A DNA stretch of 64,000 nucleotides from Bactericera cockerelli (GCA_024516035.1 CM044964.1:2243784-2307783); one strand, 5' to 3'; positions 40,244 through 50,871 are shown, counted from the stretch's first letter. Made by a program: numbers and translations. Notes: generated by a model not told the origin, from the sequence alone.

Positions 40244-40730
40244 TTTGGGTGGAAGAGATTGCCAAAGATAATAACACCGCCCTTCAGTAAGGACACATGA
40301 TTTTTTTTTTTTTTTTTTAAGTGGGGTTTAACGTCGCTTTCAACTGCCATGGTCATATCACGACGGGGGTTTTACCCTCCATTCGCAGGAAACTCACAAA
40401 CCTGCTACTCACATTGACCTCACCCAGCCTGAGTGGGGCCGGGAAAAGCCAGCGTCACGAGAATTAGAATTTGAATGGTCACCCATCCAAGTCTTAACCT
40501 CGCTGGATGTCGCTTAACTTCGGTGTTCTGAAGGGAACCGGTGTATTCAACATACCATCGACGCTGGCTGGACACATGATTAAATATATATTTTTCTATT
40601 CTATTTCCTTTTTATTGTATATATTTTTTTTTCATTTTTTTCATTGTTACGATTATTATTTGTACTTGGCATATATGTTTAATATGTTTATATCTAATAG
40701 AGTGTTTAATAATAATGTGGACAATGTTTC
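40244..40730 (+). mobile_element. LINE-type 3' tail (type 1), interrupted by a 5S-SINE
   Basis: GGTTTGGGTGGAAGAGATTG to CAGTAAGGACACATGA (40300), then resumes at 40570 with GGACACATGATTAAATATAT and runs to the AATAATGTGG end. The SINE at 40301-40569 was inserted between. Confidence 0.65.
40301..40569 (-). mobile_element. 5S rRNA-derived SINE, full length
   Basis: Minus strand from 40569: AGCCAGCGTCGATGGTATGT, TGAATACACCGGTTCCCTTC, ACACCGAAGTTAAGCGACAT and AGACTTGGATGGGTGACC. This tracks insect-type 5S rRNA from its first bases. Then the central block, and a 3' end GCGACGTTAAACCCCACTT with poly-A. The 10-bp duplication GGACACATGA is at 40291-40300 and 40570-40579. Transcription would use the 5S internal promoter (type 1). 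SINE3-class elements are the known precedent. Confidence 0.85.
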
Positions 40731-40879
40731 AGCAAAATGTAAAAGAGATACAAGAGAAGCAGCGGTACACACATTGTCATGAAGATCTGTGTAACCATCA
40801 TAATATTACCTACCAGTAAAAGTAATGAAATATATAATTATAAAATATAATTGTCATCATTAGTAAATAAGTATGTACA

Positions 40880-41160
40880 CTGACCTCAGGTACTGAGGTG
40901 ATTCGCTTGATCCATAAGGCGGTGGACTTGTAAATTGGAGGTCGGTGGTTCAAGTTCCAAGTCAAGAAAACCTGAAACAATGGAATTCCCTCGATATTCA
41001 ACGAGGGAATACTACATCAATTTTGGGTATTCTGCCCAGTGCTCAATTATTGGAAGATTTTTTTTTTTTTTAATAAAAAAATGGGCTAAATCTGTTATTT
41101 AGTGAAGTAAGTTTGAGTAATTGTGATATTATGATTATAATTAACACAAATATGATAACT
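40880..41160 (+). mobile_element. SINE-E, with an internal insertion
   Basis: GCTTGATCCATAAGGCGGTG, GGAGGTCGGTGGTTCAAGTT, later TTTAGTGAAGTAAGTTTGAG..TTAACACAAATATGATAACT. About 100 bp in the middle (40985-41090, with the 9-bp stem ATTCCCTCG/CGAGGGAAT and poly-T) is not in other copies. Confidence 0.65.
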
Positions 41161-41199
41161 TAAATAACTCTTAATTTCTCCAATGCAAGAAAATATGTC

Positions 41200-41290
41200 T
41201 CCTTTAAAAACTTTACCCGTACTCGCCACTAAGCACAGAGTCCTGTGTTCGATCCCCAGCGGAGTAAAGGATTTCCTGCTCCATGTTAGG
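41200..41290 (+). mobile_element. SINE head-like fragment
   Basis: CGCCACTAAGCACAGAGTCC followed by TGTGTTCGATCCCCAGCGGA is a B-box and T-arm-like sequence similar to SINE-F/C. No A-box is clear. Confidence 0.35.
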
Positions 41291-41309
41291 ATGCCCATTG
41301 GTCTCTCTT

Positions 41310-41620
41310 ACTCTCTCAGCTGCTCTCTCCCTCTCCTTCTCTCTCTCTCTCTCTCTCTTTCTCTTCTTATTGCTCCTTCTCTCTCCCTGTTTCTTTCTCT
41401 TTCTCTATTTCTCTCTTTAATTATCTCTCTCTCTCCCTCTCTCAGCTTTTCTCTCTCTATCTCTCTCAGCTTCTCTCTCTCTCTTCGTCTCTCAGCTTTA
41501 CTCTCTCTCTTTCTCTCTCTCTCACTCCCTCTCTCTCTCTCTCTCTCTCTTGCTCTCCTACTAGCTCTTTTTCTCTTCAAGTATTTATCTCCCTCTCTTT
41601 CCCTTCCTTCATCAGTCCCT
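41310..41620. repeat. (CT)n tract
   Basis: CTCTCT with recurrent TCTCAGCT interruptions. Frames on both strands are repeat translations. Confidence 0.9.
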
Positions 41621-42644
41621 GCTCCTAAGTCAAATTCCTCCTCATTCTAGTGGCAGAAAATTAGCATTTAGTCACCGTACACCATGCTCCACCATATGTC
41701 ACACTCCTGTATAATGTGTTGACTTCTGAATACAATGTATACCCCATATAATATTCCTGTATATGTGTATGCACATGCTACAGACACCCTGTATAAGTGT
41801 ATGCACATACCACGGTCTTAGTATACATCCAAATAATATGTAAATATGAATATTTTATAATATTCCTGTATACTGTCACTGTTTTCAAAGTTACGTGACA
41901 TACTTGGGTGGAAGAGAAGAGAGAGAGAGTTAGCCTGTATTTACACATTATAATTTTGAGAAGTAAGCAAATGAGAGACAGCTATATGAGACACAAGTAT
42001 ATTATGTTGAATATACATATTTCAATGTTGTTTAATTATACAAATCCGGATAGCCAGGGTTAATGGCACGTTAAATACACCAGATCTCATTCAGTCATTC
42101 ATGTTAGCAACGTCAAACGAGGTGTATAGTTTTGAGGTTTTTAGTTTTCAGAGGAAATCCAGAGAGGAAACGTAGCTTCATTTTTGGGAGTTATCGATGC
42201 AATGTTTTATGTTTAATAAATAATAAAAGAAGATACTAAAAAAAAAATATATAAGGAAATAGGAAAACTAATGATTTTTTTTCTCTCTATTTTTTATTAC
42301 ATAATGTCCTAGTTTCTTTTATATAGAAAATTTCAAAATCTGTGAGACATTGGAAAAATTTAAAATAATCGCAAATCAGAACATGAAATATGCCGTCGAA
42401 CGGATACGAAGAACCGAATAACTAAGTTTAGTATAGTTAGTATATTTCGTATAGGTAGTTAGTAGTTACGTAGTCGATGGAATGTCATCATTCATTATTT
42501 TGACCATTGCCACCATGTATTTTATATGCCATCATTCAAATAATTATTTATTTTTTTTTTCAAAACTTAAAATATTTCTTTTTACAAAATAACAAAAATG
42601 AAACAATAATACGAGTACAAGTAATAGAAAAGTATATAGAAACT
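41621..42644. other. Unassigned, AT-rich
   Basis: A degenerate repeat of TATTCCTGTATA and TGTATGCACATGC occurs at 41740-41880. 42040-42200 looks single-copy. No gene. Confidence 0.4.
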
Positions 42645-42738
42645 AATATGTTCTATATATTTTTCTATGGACATATTATGTCCTAACTAAAGGGTGCGGT
42701 TATTATCTACGGCAATCTCTTCCACCCAACCCTAACAT
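42645..42738 (-). mobile_element. LINE-type 3' tail (type 1)
   Basis: The minus strand reads GGGTTGGGTGGAAGAGATTG then CCGTAGATAATAACCGCACC and CTTTAGTTAGGACATAATAT. Confidence 0.55.
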
Positions 42739-42794
42739 TAATCGTTACACCATCTGGTTTTCTCCATTACTTCGGTTTAGACTAGTTGGTAATA

Positions 42795-43142
42795 TTTAAT
42801 TCCGTGTCCGTGAGATTGGTATTCATACCTAAATCACGGTGGTGAGAGGATTCTATGGATGCCCAGATCCAATGTCTAGGCTCCTTTCATGTCCATTGAT
42901 TCTATTTGGTTTTAACGTCCTAACTTGAGGTTGATAGGACGGGGGTTTTACCTTCCATTCGCTGGGAATCGTACCAGCTACCCACATTAACTTCATCCAG
43001 CCTGGGTAGGGCCGGAATTGCCTGCCTCACATGTTCGGAGGGAACAGAATTTTCTGTGCGACAAGTCTGCTTCAACCGGGATTCGAACTCAGGATCTCTG
43101 GACTACGGGTAGTAGTCACAACCGTTACGCCACGGAGGTTGT
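42795..43142 (-). mobile_element. SINE-D, variant 3' region
   Basis: tRNA-like head reversed at 43142-43080 (CTACGGGTAGTAGTCACAAC; B-box GGGATTCGAACTCAGG). The central block is CTACCCACATTAACTTCATC. The 3' part is not the usual SINE-D end but TAGAATCAATGGACATGAAA and GGAGCCTAGACATTGGATCT, shared with 55612-55785. Confidence 0.7.
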
Positions 43143-43149
43143 TCATTTT

Positions 43150-43250
43150 GAGCATGTCATCATTCTATCGTTTGTTACACCCCGTATCTAATATATCATC
43201 ATTCTATCGTTTGTTACACCCCGTATCTAATATGTCATCACTCTATTCTG
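43150..43250. repeat. 42-bp tandem repeat, 2 to 2.5 units
   Basis: ATCATTCTATCGTTTGTTAC followed by ACCCCGTATCTAATATRTC, repeated. Confidence 0.8.
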
Positions 43251-43699
43251 CATCATATCGTATTATTGCATTTTCACTTCTGGCACGTCTCCATTTGTAT
43301 CATTGTTTTCTCTTCTTCATAAAAAAGTTCAATATCAGCTTTTATTTGTATCATAATATAAATTTATTTTCTCTCTCCATCTGCAGAAGATACGTCTGGT
43401 GCAACAGAATGACATTTACTATATTTAGAGCATAATCTGCATTGACTATTAATAAAGATTGATAAAATGAAATACATTCATTTCCGTCAGACTTGAACTT
43501 TTTTCTTTTATTTTCAAACTTTACTGTCATGATTAAGAATACTGTTGTCAAATTTTATTGATGCATTCATAAACAAAATAGGTATATTTATTACTCATAT
43601 TATGTTGTGTCTAGGCAGCTTTTCACACGAAAGATTTTCTTTTAAATATATAATATTTTAAATATTATTTATACATAATTATATACTCGTACATGATGC
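43251..43699. other. AT-rich unassigned
   Basis: No match or gene recognised. Confidence 0.4.
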
Positions 43700-43855
43700 A
43701 TTTACCGACCTCAGCAACTTGATCGATAATGCGGTGGACTTGTAACCTGCAGGTTGGCGGTTCAAGTCCTAAGTTCGGCAAAAATTTAATAAAGCGAAAT
43801 TGAGTAGTTTCGACATCACGAAAGTGATTAACACAAATATGATAAGTTTAAACTT
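43700..43855 (+). mobile_element. SINE-E, near full length
   Basis: CCGACCTCAGCAACTTGATC, GCAGGTTGGCGGTTCAAGTC and CACGAAAGTGATTAACACAA, ending AATATGATAAGTTTAA. Confidence 0.75.
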
Positions 43856-44329
43856 TACTGGGTATATTTTAAGCAACTTTTTTTTGTCGGAGTAGCAGAC
43901 TGCAGCACTTTGTTCTACTTTACGCATTTTCTTCTGTCTATAATATCATTTCTTCATTTTTATTTCTACTGTATTCTTTAGCCTTCCTCTTTATCATTGT
44001 CTTTACCATCCCATCCATCCTCCTTTCTATACTATCTTTTTGCTCTATTTCTTGTCTGCTGAATCTATATTTGATTCTCTCATTTGTATGTCAATCTCAA
44101 GTCCCTCTCTATCCAAATTTTCTCTTTTCTTCGTATTCACTATTATATTTATTATCAACATAGTCATCGATATCTCATCTTTTATTTTTCGAGACTACTT
44201 TCCATTCTACAGGATTGCGCAACTATGCCTCGTGAATTTGAAACAGTCGTCAAATCGTCAATGTTGAAGGTATCGGGTTGAAAATAAATTTAAAATGATC
44301 AGTAACAAGGGGATTTTATTTAGAAAAAA
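43856..44329. other. Unassigned, pyrimidine-rich
   Basis: No repeat match. 44210-44330 borders the transposase remnant and may hold its lost 3' terminus, but no CAGGGTG end is visible. Confidence 0.35.
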
Positions 44330-44929
44330 AAAATTCAATTATGAAAAATGATGTCCATCAAAAAATGCCTTCCTTCTTGGGCGATGCATTCTTGGAGTCG
44401 GTCCTTCACATTTCCCATTGTTCGCACCAGCATATCGGTTGGAATTGCTCGAATTTCAGTCTCAATGGAAGCCTTTAACTCCTGCAGGGTGCGAGGTTTA
44501 TTGGTGTACACTTTCCCTTTCAAATAACCCGATAAAAAGAAGTCACAAACCGTGAGGTCCGGCGAGCGGGGGGGCCAATCCTTGTCTCCGTTCTTGTTGT
44601 TCGAGGTTGAGTCTTGTTCCAAGTCGGTGCACATGAACCCGTTTCACGAAATTTTCGTACCCACTCCTAAATCGAATCACGATAGGGAACAGCACCACGA
44701 TGTGGGACGTTGAAATGGCGGCGGAAGGCGCGCGTGACTGCAAAGATAGATTCATTTTTTTCGCAAAAATTGCTCTACAGCAAAAACACGATGCTCCACG
44801 GATCCAGGTCGGCATTGTTACTGAAACTTCCCCTCTAACGTCAAGAAGAGTTGGTCGTCGACCCCGTCATCCCCTCCGTTTGGCCGTACTAACCGTTTCA
44901 AAAACACGAGAACCTGCGGCGCCACCCTG
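44330..44929 (-). pseudogene. Tc1/mariner transposase, internally deleted
   Basis: From the 5' end (44929, CAGGGTGGCGCCGC with TA outside) the N-terminal part reads SVEHRVFAVEQFLRKK, stop/frameshift, then IFAVTRAFRRHFNVPHRGAV and EWVRKFRETGS. The frame then jumps to the C-terminal part, WPPRSPDLTVCDFFLSGYLK to DIIFHN (44610-44335). The middle, with the helix-turn-helix and first catalytic Asp, is lost. It complements the 39458-39883 fragment, and both look like one transposase family. Confidence 0.7.
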
Positions 44930-44934
44930 TATAT

Positions 44935-45629
44935 CTGTTTTATCTCTTCAGTGTCTTCTTCATACATTTTCTCCCTCCCGATCTTTTTATGTTTATATTA
45001 TTGTTTTCTTAAATCTAACTTTTTCTTTTTTTTTTTTTTTTTTGTCAGTGTCTCCGATATCATTTTATGTGTAGTATTTCCATGCTGTTCGCTTTCTCTC
45101 TATCTTGTCTACTTTACCTATCTCCTCCTCTCTCTCTATTATCATTAAAAAAATATTTTGATTTTTGTTCATTTATTCTCTTTCTTATCGCTATCCCATG
45201 CATGTTGTTTTCAATCCTATAGAAATTCACCTTCTTCTCTTTCTTCTCAACTTTATCTCTATTATTCTTTCTCTTCTTTCTTGTCTTTCCCTTTCTTTGT
45301 CGTATGTTCATCTTGATTTCCTACTTCTTATGTTCATCATTGTCTCTACTTTCCCATCCAGCCTACATTTCCTTGTATCTACTTCCTCTTTTTCCATTAC
45401 CTCTTCCAACCATCTTCTCCTTTCTCTATCGCATGTTCATCTTGTTTGCCTCAACAACATCATCCTCATGGCTTATCGCTTTGCTTTCCACTCGACTGAA
45501 CTTTTCAATAACTTCAGCCCGAGCCAAACTTGCGCTGTGTCAATAAATAAACATGGGCTCGAAGATATACAGGGTTCTATGGTTGACTCGTAGGTATTTC
45601 TCCATCTCTGAGGATCTTTTGACCGTGGC
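44935..45629. other. Pyrimidine-rich unassigned stretch
   Basis: T/C-rich low complexity with an 18-T run at 45027-45043. A 142-codon frame (45165-45593) is Ser/Leu-rich and not credible. Confidence 0.4.
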
Positions 45630-45720
45630 CAACTAGGTACTAATTGGGTAGCGCACTGGGTATGTACGCAGGGTGACCTTGGTTCGTTCCCCAGTAGAAT
45701 TTTTTTTGTAATTGAATAAC
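45630..45720 (+). mobile_element. SINE head fragment
   Basis: CCGTGGCCAACTAGGTACTA, then GCAGGGTGACCTTGGTTCGT and TCCCCAGTAGAATT resemble the SINE-C/F head, with a weak A-box. Confidence 0.4.
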
Positions 45721-45779
45721 CAGGGTCTTACAATTCCTTCTTACGGTTCTATACTGCTTTTTTATTCTCTTTACTTTTT

Positions 45780-46060
45780 TCTAAATTTTTGACTCTTTAT
45801 CTTATTCCCTTCCCTTTTTCTTACTTTCTTGACTCTTCTTATTTTATTTATTTTTTCTGTCTCCTTTTCTTACTTTCTTGACTCATATCTTGTTTTTTTT
45901 TTTACTTTTTCCTGACTCTTTTTCTTACTTTCTTGACTCATATCTTATTTTCTTTACTTTTTCCTGACTCTTTGGCTTACTTTCTTGACTTTTTATTTAT
46001 TTTTTTTTTTTTCCTTACTCTTTTTCTAACTTTCTTGACTTAATCTTATTTTCTTTATGG
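45780..46060. repeat. Degenerate 65-bp tandem repeat, about 5 units
   Basis: Recurring CTTACTTTCTTGACTCATAT and CTTTACTTTTTCCTGACTCT with poly-T runs. Confidence 0.75.
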
Positions 46061-46384
46061 CAAAAAATAATTCTAACTTTCTATTATTAGAATTCGGAAG
46101 TATTTTTCTTCCTCTACATTGCTTGGAATCGAACACGTGCAAACCTATTGTGATACTTACCGCGCAAGGAAAGCTCAAGCTTAATGACTAATTTCTTATC
46201 ACCATGAATAAAATTATTAGAATTATTTCGCTAATACCGTTCTCATATTTCATTATGCTGTGAAAGTTTTCTTGAAAAGGTGAACCCAAAGACAATGGGA
46301 GAAAGTATGGGGAGAAAATTTATGATAAAACAAAAGAAATAATTGAAGAGACGTGGAGTGAGGAATAAATTAGATGAGAAATAT
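46061..46384. other. Unassigned
   Basis: 46080-46160 has AGAATTCGGAAGTATTTTTC, a weak match to the AATCGGAAGTAT family. Nothing else. Confidence 0.35.
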
Positions 46385-46394
46385 TGTCAAGAAG

Positions 46395-46431
<37 letters not shown>

Positions 46432-46960
46432 GAGAGAGAGAAGAGAGGAGAGAAGAGGAAATGAGTTAGAGAGAATAGAATAGAGAGATACTGTAGGACG
46501 AGAGGGAAATAGCGAAAGACTACTAAGAGAGCGTAAGAGAGGGGAAATGCACAAGAGGGAAATGAAGAGAGATATTGTAGATAGGAAGAGGGGGGGGGGG
46601 AGATAGAAAAAAGAGAGCGAGAGAGAGAGACGGAATGAAGAAAAATACGAAAATAGAGAAGACGAACGAGAGAGAGACCGGAATGAGAGAAGGAACGTAT
46701 AATGAAAGAAAGAGAGAGCGGAATGAGAGAAACTGAAATGAGGAAGAGAGAGAGAGAGAGATGAAAAAAGAGGAATAGAAAGACTCAGATGAAAAAAGGT
46801 GAAGAGAGAGGGAAAAAAATCTTCCACGAGTGGGAAAACGGGAGATATTGTAGACAGGGAGAGAAACAGAAAGAAAAGGATAAAAGGAAATATGAAGAGC
46901 CATGGGAATAAAAAACGGGAAAGGGTAAGAAAGAAATGAAAATAGAACCAAACAGAGAGA
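46385..46960. repeat. GA tract
   Basis: Imperfect GAGA/GGAATGAGAG sequence with a G9-10 run at 46590-46600. Minus-strand frames are repeat translations. Confidence 0.85.
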
Positions 46961-46981
46961 GAACAAGGAAAAAATAAAATA

Positions 46982-47062
46982 TGACGATAATAGTAGTAAT
47001 TACGTGGATAAACCAACCTCGATAGTAATAGGACGATAATAGTAGTAATTACGTGGATAAAC
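46982..47062. repeat. 50-bp direct tandem duplication
   Basis: GACGATAATAGTAGTAATTA then CGTGGATAAACCA occurs at about 46983 and 47032. The second copy runs into SINE-E. Confidence 0.8.
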
Positions 47063-47140
47063 CAGCCTCAGTAGCTTGATCGATAAGGCGGCAGACTTGT
47101 AACCTTTAAGGCGGTGGTTCAAGTCCCGGTAAAGTATAGA
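47063..47140 (+). mobile_element. SINE-E head
   Basis: CCTCAGTAGCTTGATCGATA, AGGCGGCAGACTTGTAACCT and GGCGGTGGTTCAAGTCCCGG. The body diverges after about 47140. Confidence 0.7.
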
Positions 47141-47199
47141 ACATTCCAAATTTTAGTTATAATTTCTTGAGTTAATAGCATGTTTTATGGGTACATTAT

Positions 47200-47640
47200 G
47201 GTACCAAAAATATAAAATAATATTTAAAAGTTAAAGTTATCATATTTATGTTCATCACTTACGTGATATCACAACTACTCAAACTCGCTTTACTAATGCC
47301 GTATTTTTCTTTCTAACCAAACTTAACCAAACGGAAATAAAATGAACCGAATTGGAAGTTTCCAATTCCAAAGTTAACCAAAGTGGAAGTAGAAAATTCT
47401 TGCTTCCAGTTCTTTTATAGGTTAAGTTCATTGTTTATCTGAAAAAGTAACCAAACGCATTCTTCTTTCACGAATGACCTTGGAATAAAATGGAAAGTTT
47501 TGGAAAAAACCTAACCAGGAATTTTTTTTTAGTTAGAAAGAAAAATACGACTTAAATCTACGCTGAAACCGGGACTTGAATCACCGACCTCTAGGTTACT
47601 AGTTCATTGCCTTATTGATCAAGCTACTGAGGTCGATGGC
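47200..47640 (-). mobile_element. SINE-E split by a MITE
   Basis: Minus strand: head GACCTCAGTAGCTTGATCAA and GGTCGGTGATTCAAGTCCC at 47640-47565, interrupted at 47552-47297, then the rest (TAAAGCGAGTTTGAGTAGTT..CACGTAAGTGATGAACATAA) to about 47225. The uninterrupted copy at 937-1096 serves as the empty site. Confidence 0.8.
47297..47552. mobile_element. MITE with 20-bp inverted ends and TAA duplication
   Basis: Ends GCCGTATTTTTCTTTCTAAC and, reversed, GTCGTATTTTTCTTTCTAAC (19 of 20). TAA is present on both sides (47294-47296, 47553-47555), the 3-bp target typical of PIF/Harbinger. Non-coding, 256 bp, and its boundaries are confirmed by the intact SINE-E copies. Confidence 0.8.
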
Positions 47641-47931
47641 ATAGGAGGATCTTTTATTTTTTCTCTCCCATAATCAATTATTCTCTCTTTTACTATAATA
47701 ATATTAAAATACAGAAAACTTATTTTTTTTATCTATTTACCTACCTAGTTACCTACTGTATTATGTTTATGTATATTTTATCATAATATTGTATGTACAC
47801 CTTATCATACACGTAAATGCAACAGTATTATTGCGTGTGTGTGCATAAAAAAATAACAAAAAATAATGAAATATTATTTCATCGTATCTCTCGGAAGCAA
47901 TTACCATTTTTAGAAAAGATATACAAACCTA

Positions 47932-48280
47932 GGCGTGACGTTTGTGACTACTACCCGTAGTCCAGAGATCCCGAGTTCAATCCCCGGTCGGAACAAATTT
48001 TTTACACAGAAAATTCTTTTCCCTCCGAATATGTGAGGCTGACATTTCCGGCCCTACCCAAGCTGGGTGAGATTAATGTGGGTAGCTGTTACGATTCCGG
48101 GCAAATAAAGTGTTAAACGCTCCGTCCTAATCCAGGACGTTAAATCAAATAGAATCGTTTGGGTTAGGAAGGGCATCCTGCCGTAAAAATGTGCCAAAAC
48201 CAACCAAACTTAACCATGAGGTTGAACAACGTCGACCCTGCTTAAGAGTGATAAGACAGAGTAAAAGAAGAAGAAAAGAG
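47932..48280 (+). mobile_element. SINE-D, near full length
   Basis: GCGTGACGTTTGTGACTACT, CCCGAGTTCAATCCCCGGTC, GGCCCTACCCAAGCTGGGTG, TTAAATCAAATAGAATCGTT and GATAAGACAGAGTAAAAGAA. A small insertion (AAATAAAGTGTTAAACGCTC) sits in the middle relative to 27303. Confidence 0.8.
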
Positions 48281-48504
48281 AGATGAAAAAAGAAATTGTC
48301 TGAAAATTTGAAAGATGAATTCACGTCTGCATATTCTCTGGAGTAAACATTAAAACATTTTTTCCTTATTTCCAAGAAACTACTAAACTTCAACTACTAT
48401 CTTCCTTGGGGTCATAACAACCAAGTTGTAAATTATACTCCCTTCTTTTTCTCTCTTCAATCTCTGTGTTTCTCTCTCGCACCGTCTTTATTTCTTTTTA
48501 CTTT

Positions 48505-48661
48505 CCTTATCATATAGAGTGGAAAGTAGTAGAATCACCCAAAATTTTCGATGGTCAGTTTTCAGTGCCAAAACACTAGCCAAAATTTCAGCCGTTGTTC
48601 CGTGCGTGTATGGTAAAATGAGTGTGTGTGTGATGAGTGGTGTGTTTCTGTGGTGTGTGGA

Positions 48662-48692
<31 letters not shown>

Positions 48693-48760
48693 CTGTGTGT
48701 GTGTGTGTCTGTGTGTGTGGGGGGGGGTGTGTGTTTCTGTGTCTGTAAACAAATTATTTT
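48505..48760 (+). mobile_element. Helentron-like relative with (GT)n
   Basis: TTTTTACTTTCCTTATCATA then AGAGTGGAAAGTAGTAGAAT, AAATTTTCGATGGTCAGTTT, TCAGCCGTTGTTCCGTGCGT and a (GT)n/(CTGT) run at 48620-48745. The order follows the 2726 family, diverged, with the far end missing. Confidence 0.5.
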
Positions 48761-49160
48761 CTCTTTCCTTTTTCTTCACTTATTTCATCTCTATCTCTCT
48801 TCTACTCTCTCTAGTCTCTTTTCATATCGGTCTATCTCTTTTTCGTTTTCTCTCCATATCTCTTTCTTTTTACAATATTTATTAAACTTATTTCATCTCA
48901 CGCTTCCTTCTTCTTCTCTCTCTCTCTCTCTCTCTCTTACGCTCTCAGCCGCTCTCTCTCTCTCTCTCTATATATGTATATATAATATATTTCTCTCTCT
49001 CCCTTTTTCTCTCTCTTGGCTCTTTTCAATGATATGCGTATCTTTCTTTTACTTCCGATAATTTTTTTCGTTTATTTCTCCCGTAGACTCCAAATACTTT
49101 TTCTTCCTTTTTTTTCTCACTCCGATAATTGCTCAATCTTTTTTCATTTCAATATCATCC
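48761..49160. repeat. CT-rich tract
   Basis: Pyrimidine-rich with perfect (CT)n at 48915-48935 and 48953-48969, followed by (TA)n. Low complexity. Confidence 0.75.
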
Positions 49161-49329
49161 CTTGTTCATTTCTCTTCCTCGTCCATCTTCATCCACAAAA
49201 CTTAACTTTCAAAAACTTTCAATACACCAAAATAAGTTTGGAAAACAAAAAACAAAACACAAGATGGATAGAAGAGAGTTCAGAAGAAATAAATTAAGGG
49301 AAAAAAAGAGAAGTAAAAATATCCACTGT

Positions 49330-49357
49330 AAAGAGTGAAGGAGGGGAATCAAAAGAA

Positions 49358-49404
<47 letters not shown>

Positions 49405-49502
49405 AAGAGAGAGAGAGAAAGAGAGAGAGAAAGAAAGATAGAGAGAAAGAAAGAGAGAGAGAGAGAGAGAAAGGGGGAGAGAGGGAGAGATAGAGACAGA
49501 GG

Positions 49503-49539
<37 letters not shown>

Positions 49540-49630
49540 AGAAAGAGATATATATAGAGAGAGAGTAAGAAAGAGATATATAGAGAGAGAGTAAGAAAGA
49601 GAGATAGAGAGAGAGAGAAAGAAAGAAGAA
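49330..49630. repeat. GA tract
   Basis: Dense (GA)n and GAAAGA, with repeated GATATATAGAGAGAGAGTAA units at 49545-49590. All frames here are repeat-driven. Confidence 0.9.
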
Positions 49631-49639
49631 AAGACCCCG

Positions 49640-50580
49640 AAAACTTTTTCCGAGAACACAATTAAAGGGATACCAAAGAAAGAATCCCAAACTCTAGCAA
49701 AGAAAGATATATGAAAATAACAATAATTATAATACTAAGGAATATTATCATTGTAATCAGTATTACAACTAACACTTATCTCCATCGGAATCAACATCAT
49801 AAAAATAAAAATGTAAATCCTGTCTCTAGAGAGTGCAGTTGAAATGAAAAAGTTTAGACTCAGTTTTTGGCATAATAATAATAATAAAAAAATATAATAC
49901 TAACAATAAAAACAAGCACAGAATTTTTCCATTTTTGGAGAAAAATTATTCAAAAAAAAGTTGGAGCTTAAAAAATATATTTTTAAATACATAATTATAC
50001 ATATAATAATAATAGTGAGATCACTGATAAAATAATGAATACGAAAAAGGTTTCGCTTTAAAGAAGTCTCCCGTTAATAAACATTTTTTTGTTGTTGATC
50101 GCACAGGAATACGTTTATGAATGTTATGATACTGCCCTAAAGCGATTTTGCCTTTTTCGGTAGATAATAATATCCATTTTTTTTTTTTTAATTTTCATGG
50201 TAGCTTTTGTCCCCAGTGAAATTTGTTTCGGAATTATGTAGGTAGGTAGTGTAGGTACCTGGTACCTACCTAAATAATGGAAATGTAGAAGTATTTTTTA
50301 TGTTCTCAATACTTTAGTCATAACCTTTTCTATAACGGGGTTGTATTTTTTTTTTTTGCCTAAGGACACTGGTTTCACGGAGATATTTAAAATTTAATGG
50401 TATTTTGTATAATGAGTGTTGTGTACCATGTGCGTAGGGGGAGGGGGCAGCTCCTCCCCACAAGAAAATTTCAGGTAGAATTTCAGAAAATGAGCACTAG
50501 TAGTGGTGCTAACTGTAGACCTTAGATCAGACTAGTGCCTTAAACACTTGACTACCTATGCACGGTACTCAATAAATTAT
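49640..50580. other. AT-rich unassigned stretch
   Basis: No match except one 31-bp unit (ACTAGTGCCTTAAACACTTG) related to 16735-16945, and a GGGGGAGGGGGCAGCTCCTC block at 50430 that recalls hAT-like GC-rich ends. No gene. Confidence 0.4.
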
Positions 50581-50591
50581 ATGTATGTATG

Positions 50592-50871
50592 ATTTTATTT
50601 GTGGTGAAGCACAAGGCCTCTTCACAATTTTTGTGGGTAGTGCAGCATTACTAAGATCCTCCTTCACATTTCGAATTATTCTATTACATTAATTTCGTTT
50701 TACTCTGTTAATGCCGCCTTCTCATTTTTTTCTACTCATTTTTCCTCACGAGGTATGAGTTGACCCCGAACATCCAAGACAGAGCAGAAAAATTTCTGCC
50801 CCGCTGGGAATTGAACCCAGGTCACCACGCGTGCAATGCCTAGCGCGCTAACTTACTCTGCCACGGTGACT
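50592..50871 (-). mobile_element. SINE-C, full length
   Basis: (ATGT)n then GGTGAAGCACAAGGCCTCTT, and the reversed head GGGAATTGAACCCAGGTCAC, CACGCGTGCAATGCCTAGCG and CTGCCACGGTGACTAC. Confidence 0.8.

Noticed and set aside
40440..40569. A 5S rRNA gene
   Set aside because: Only the first 90 or so bases resemble 5S rRNA, with many changes, and the rest is a shared SINE body with a poly-A tail and target-site duplication.
43031..43435. 134-residue frame
   Set aside because: It begins inside SINE-D and crosses a 42-bp tandem repeat. No domain is recognised.
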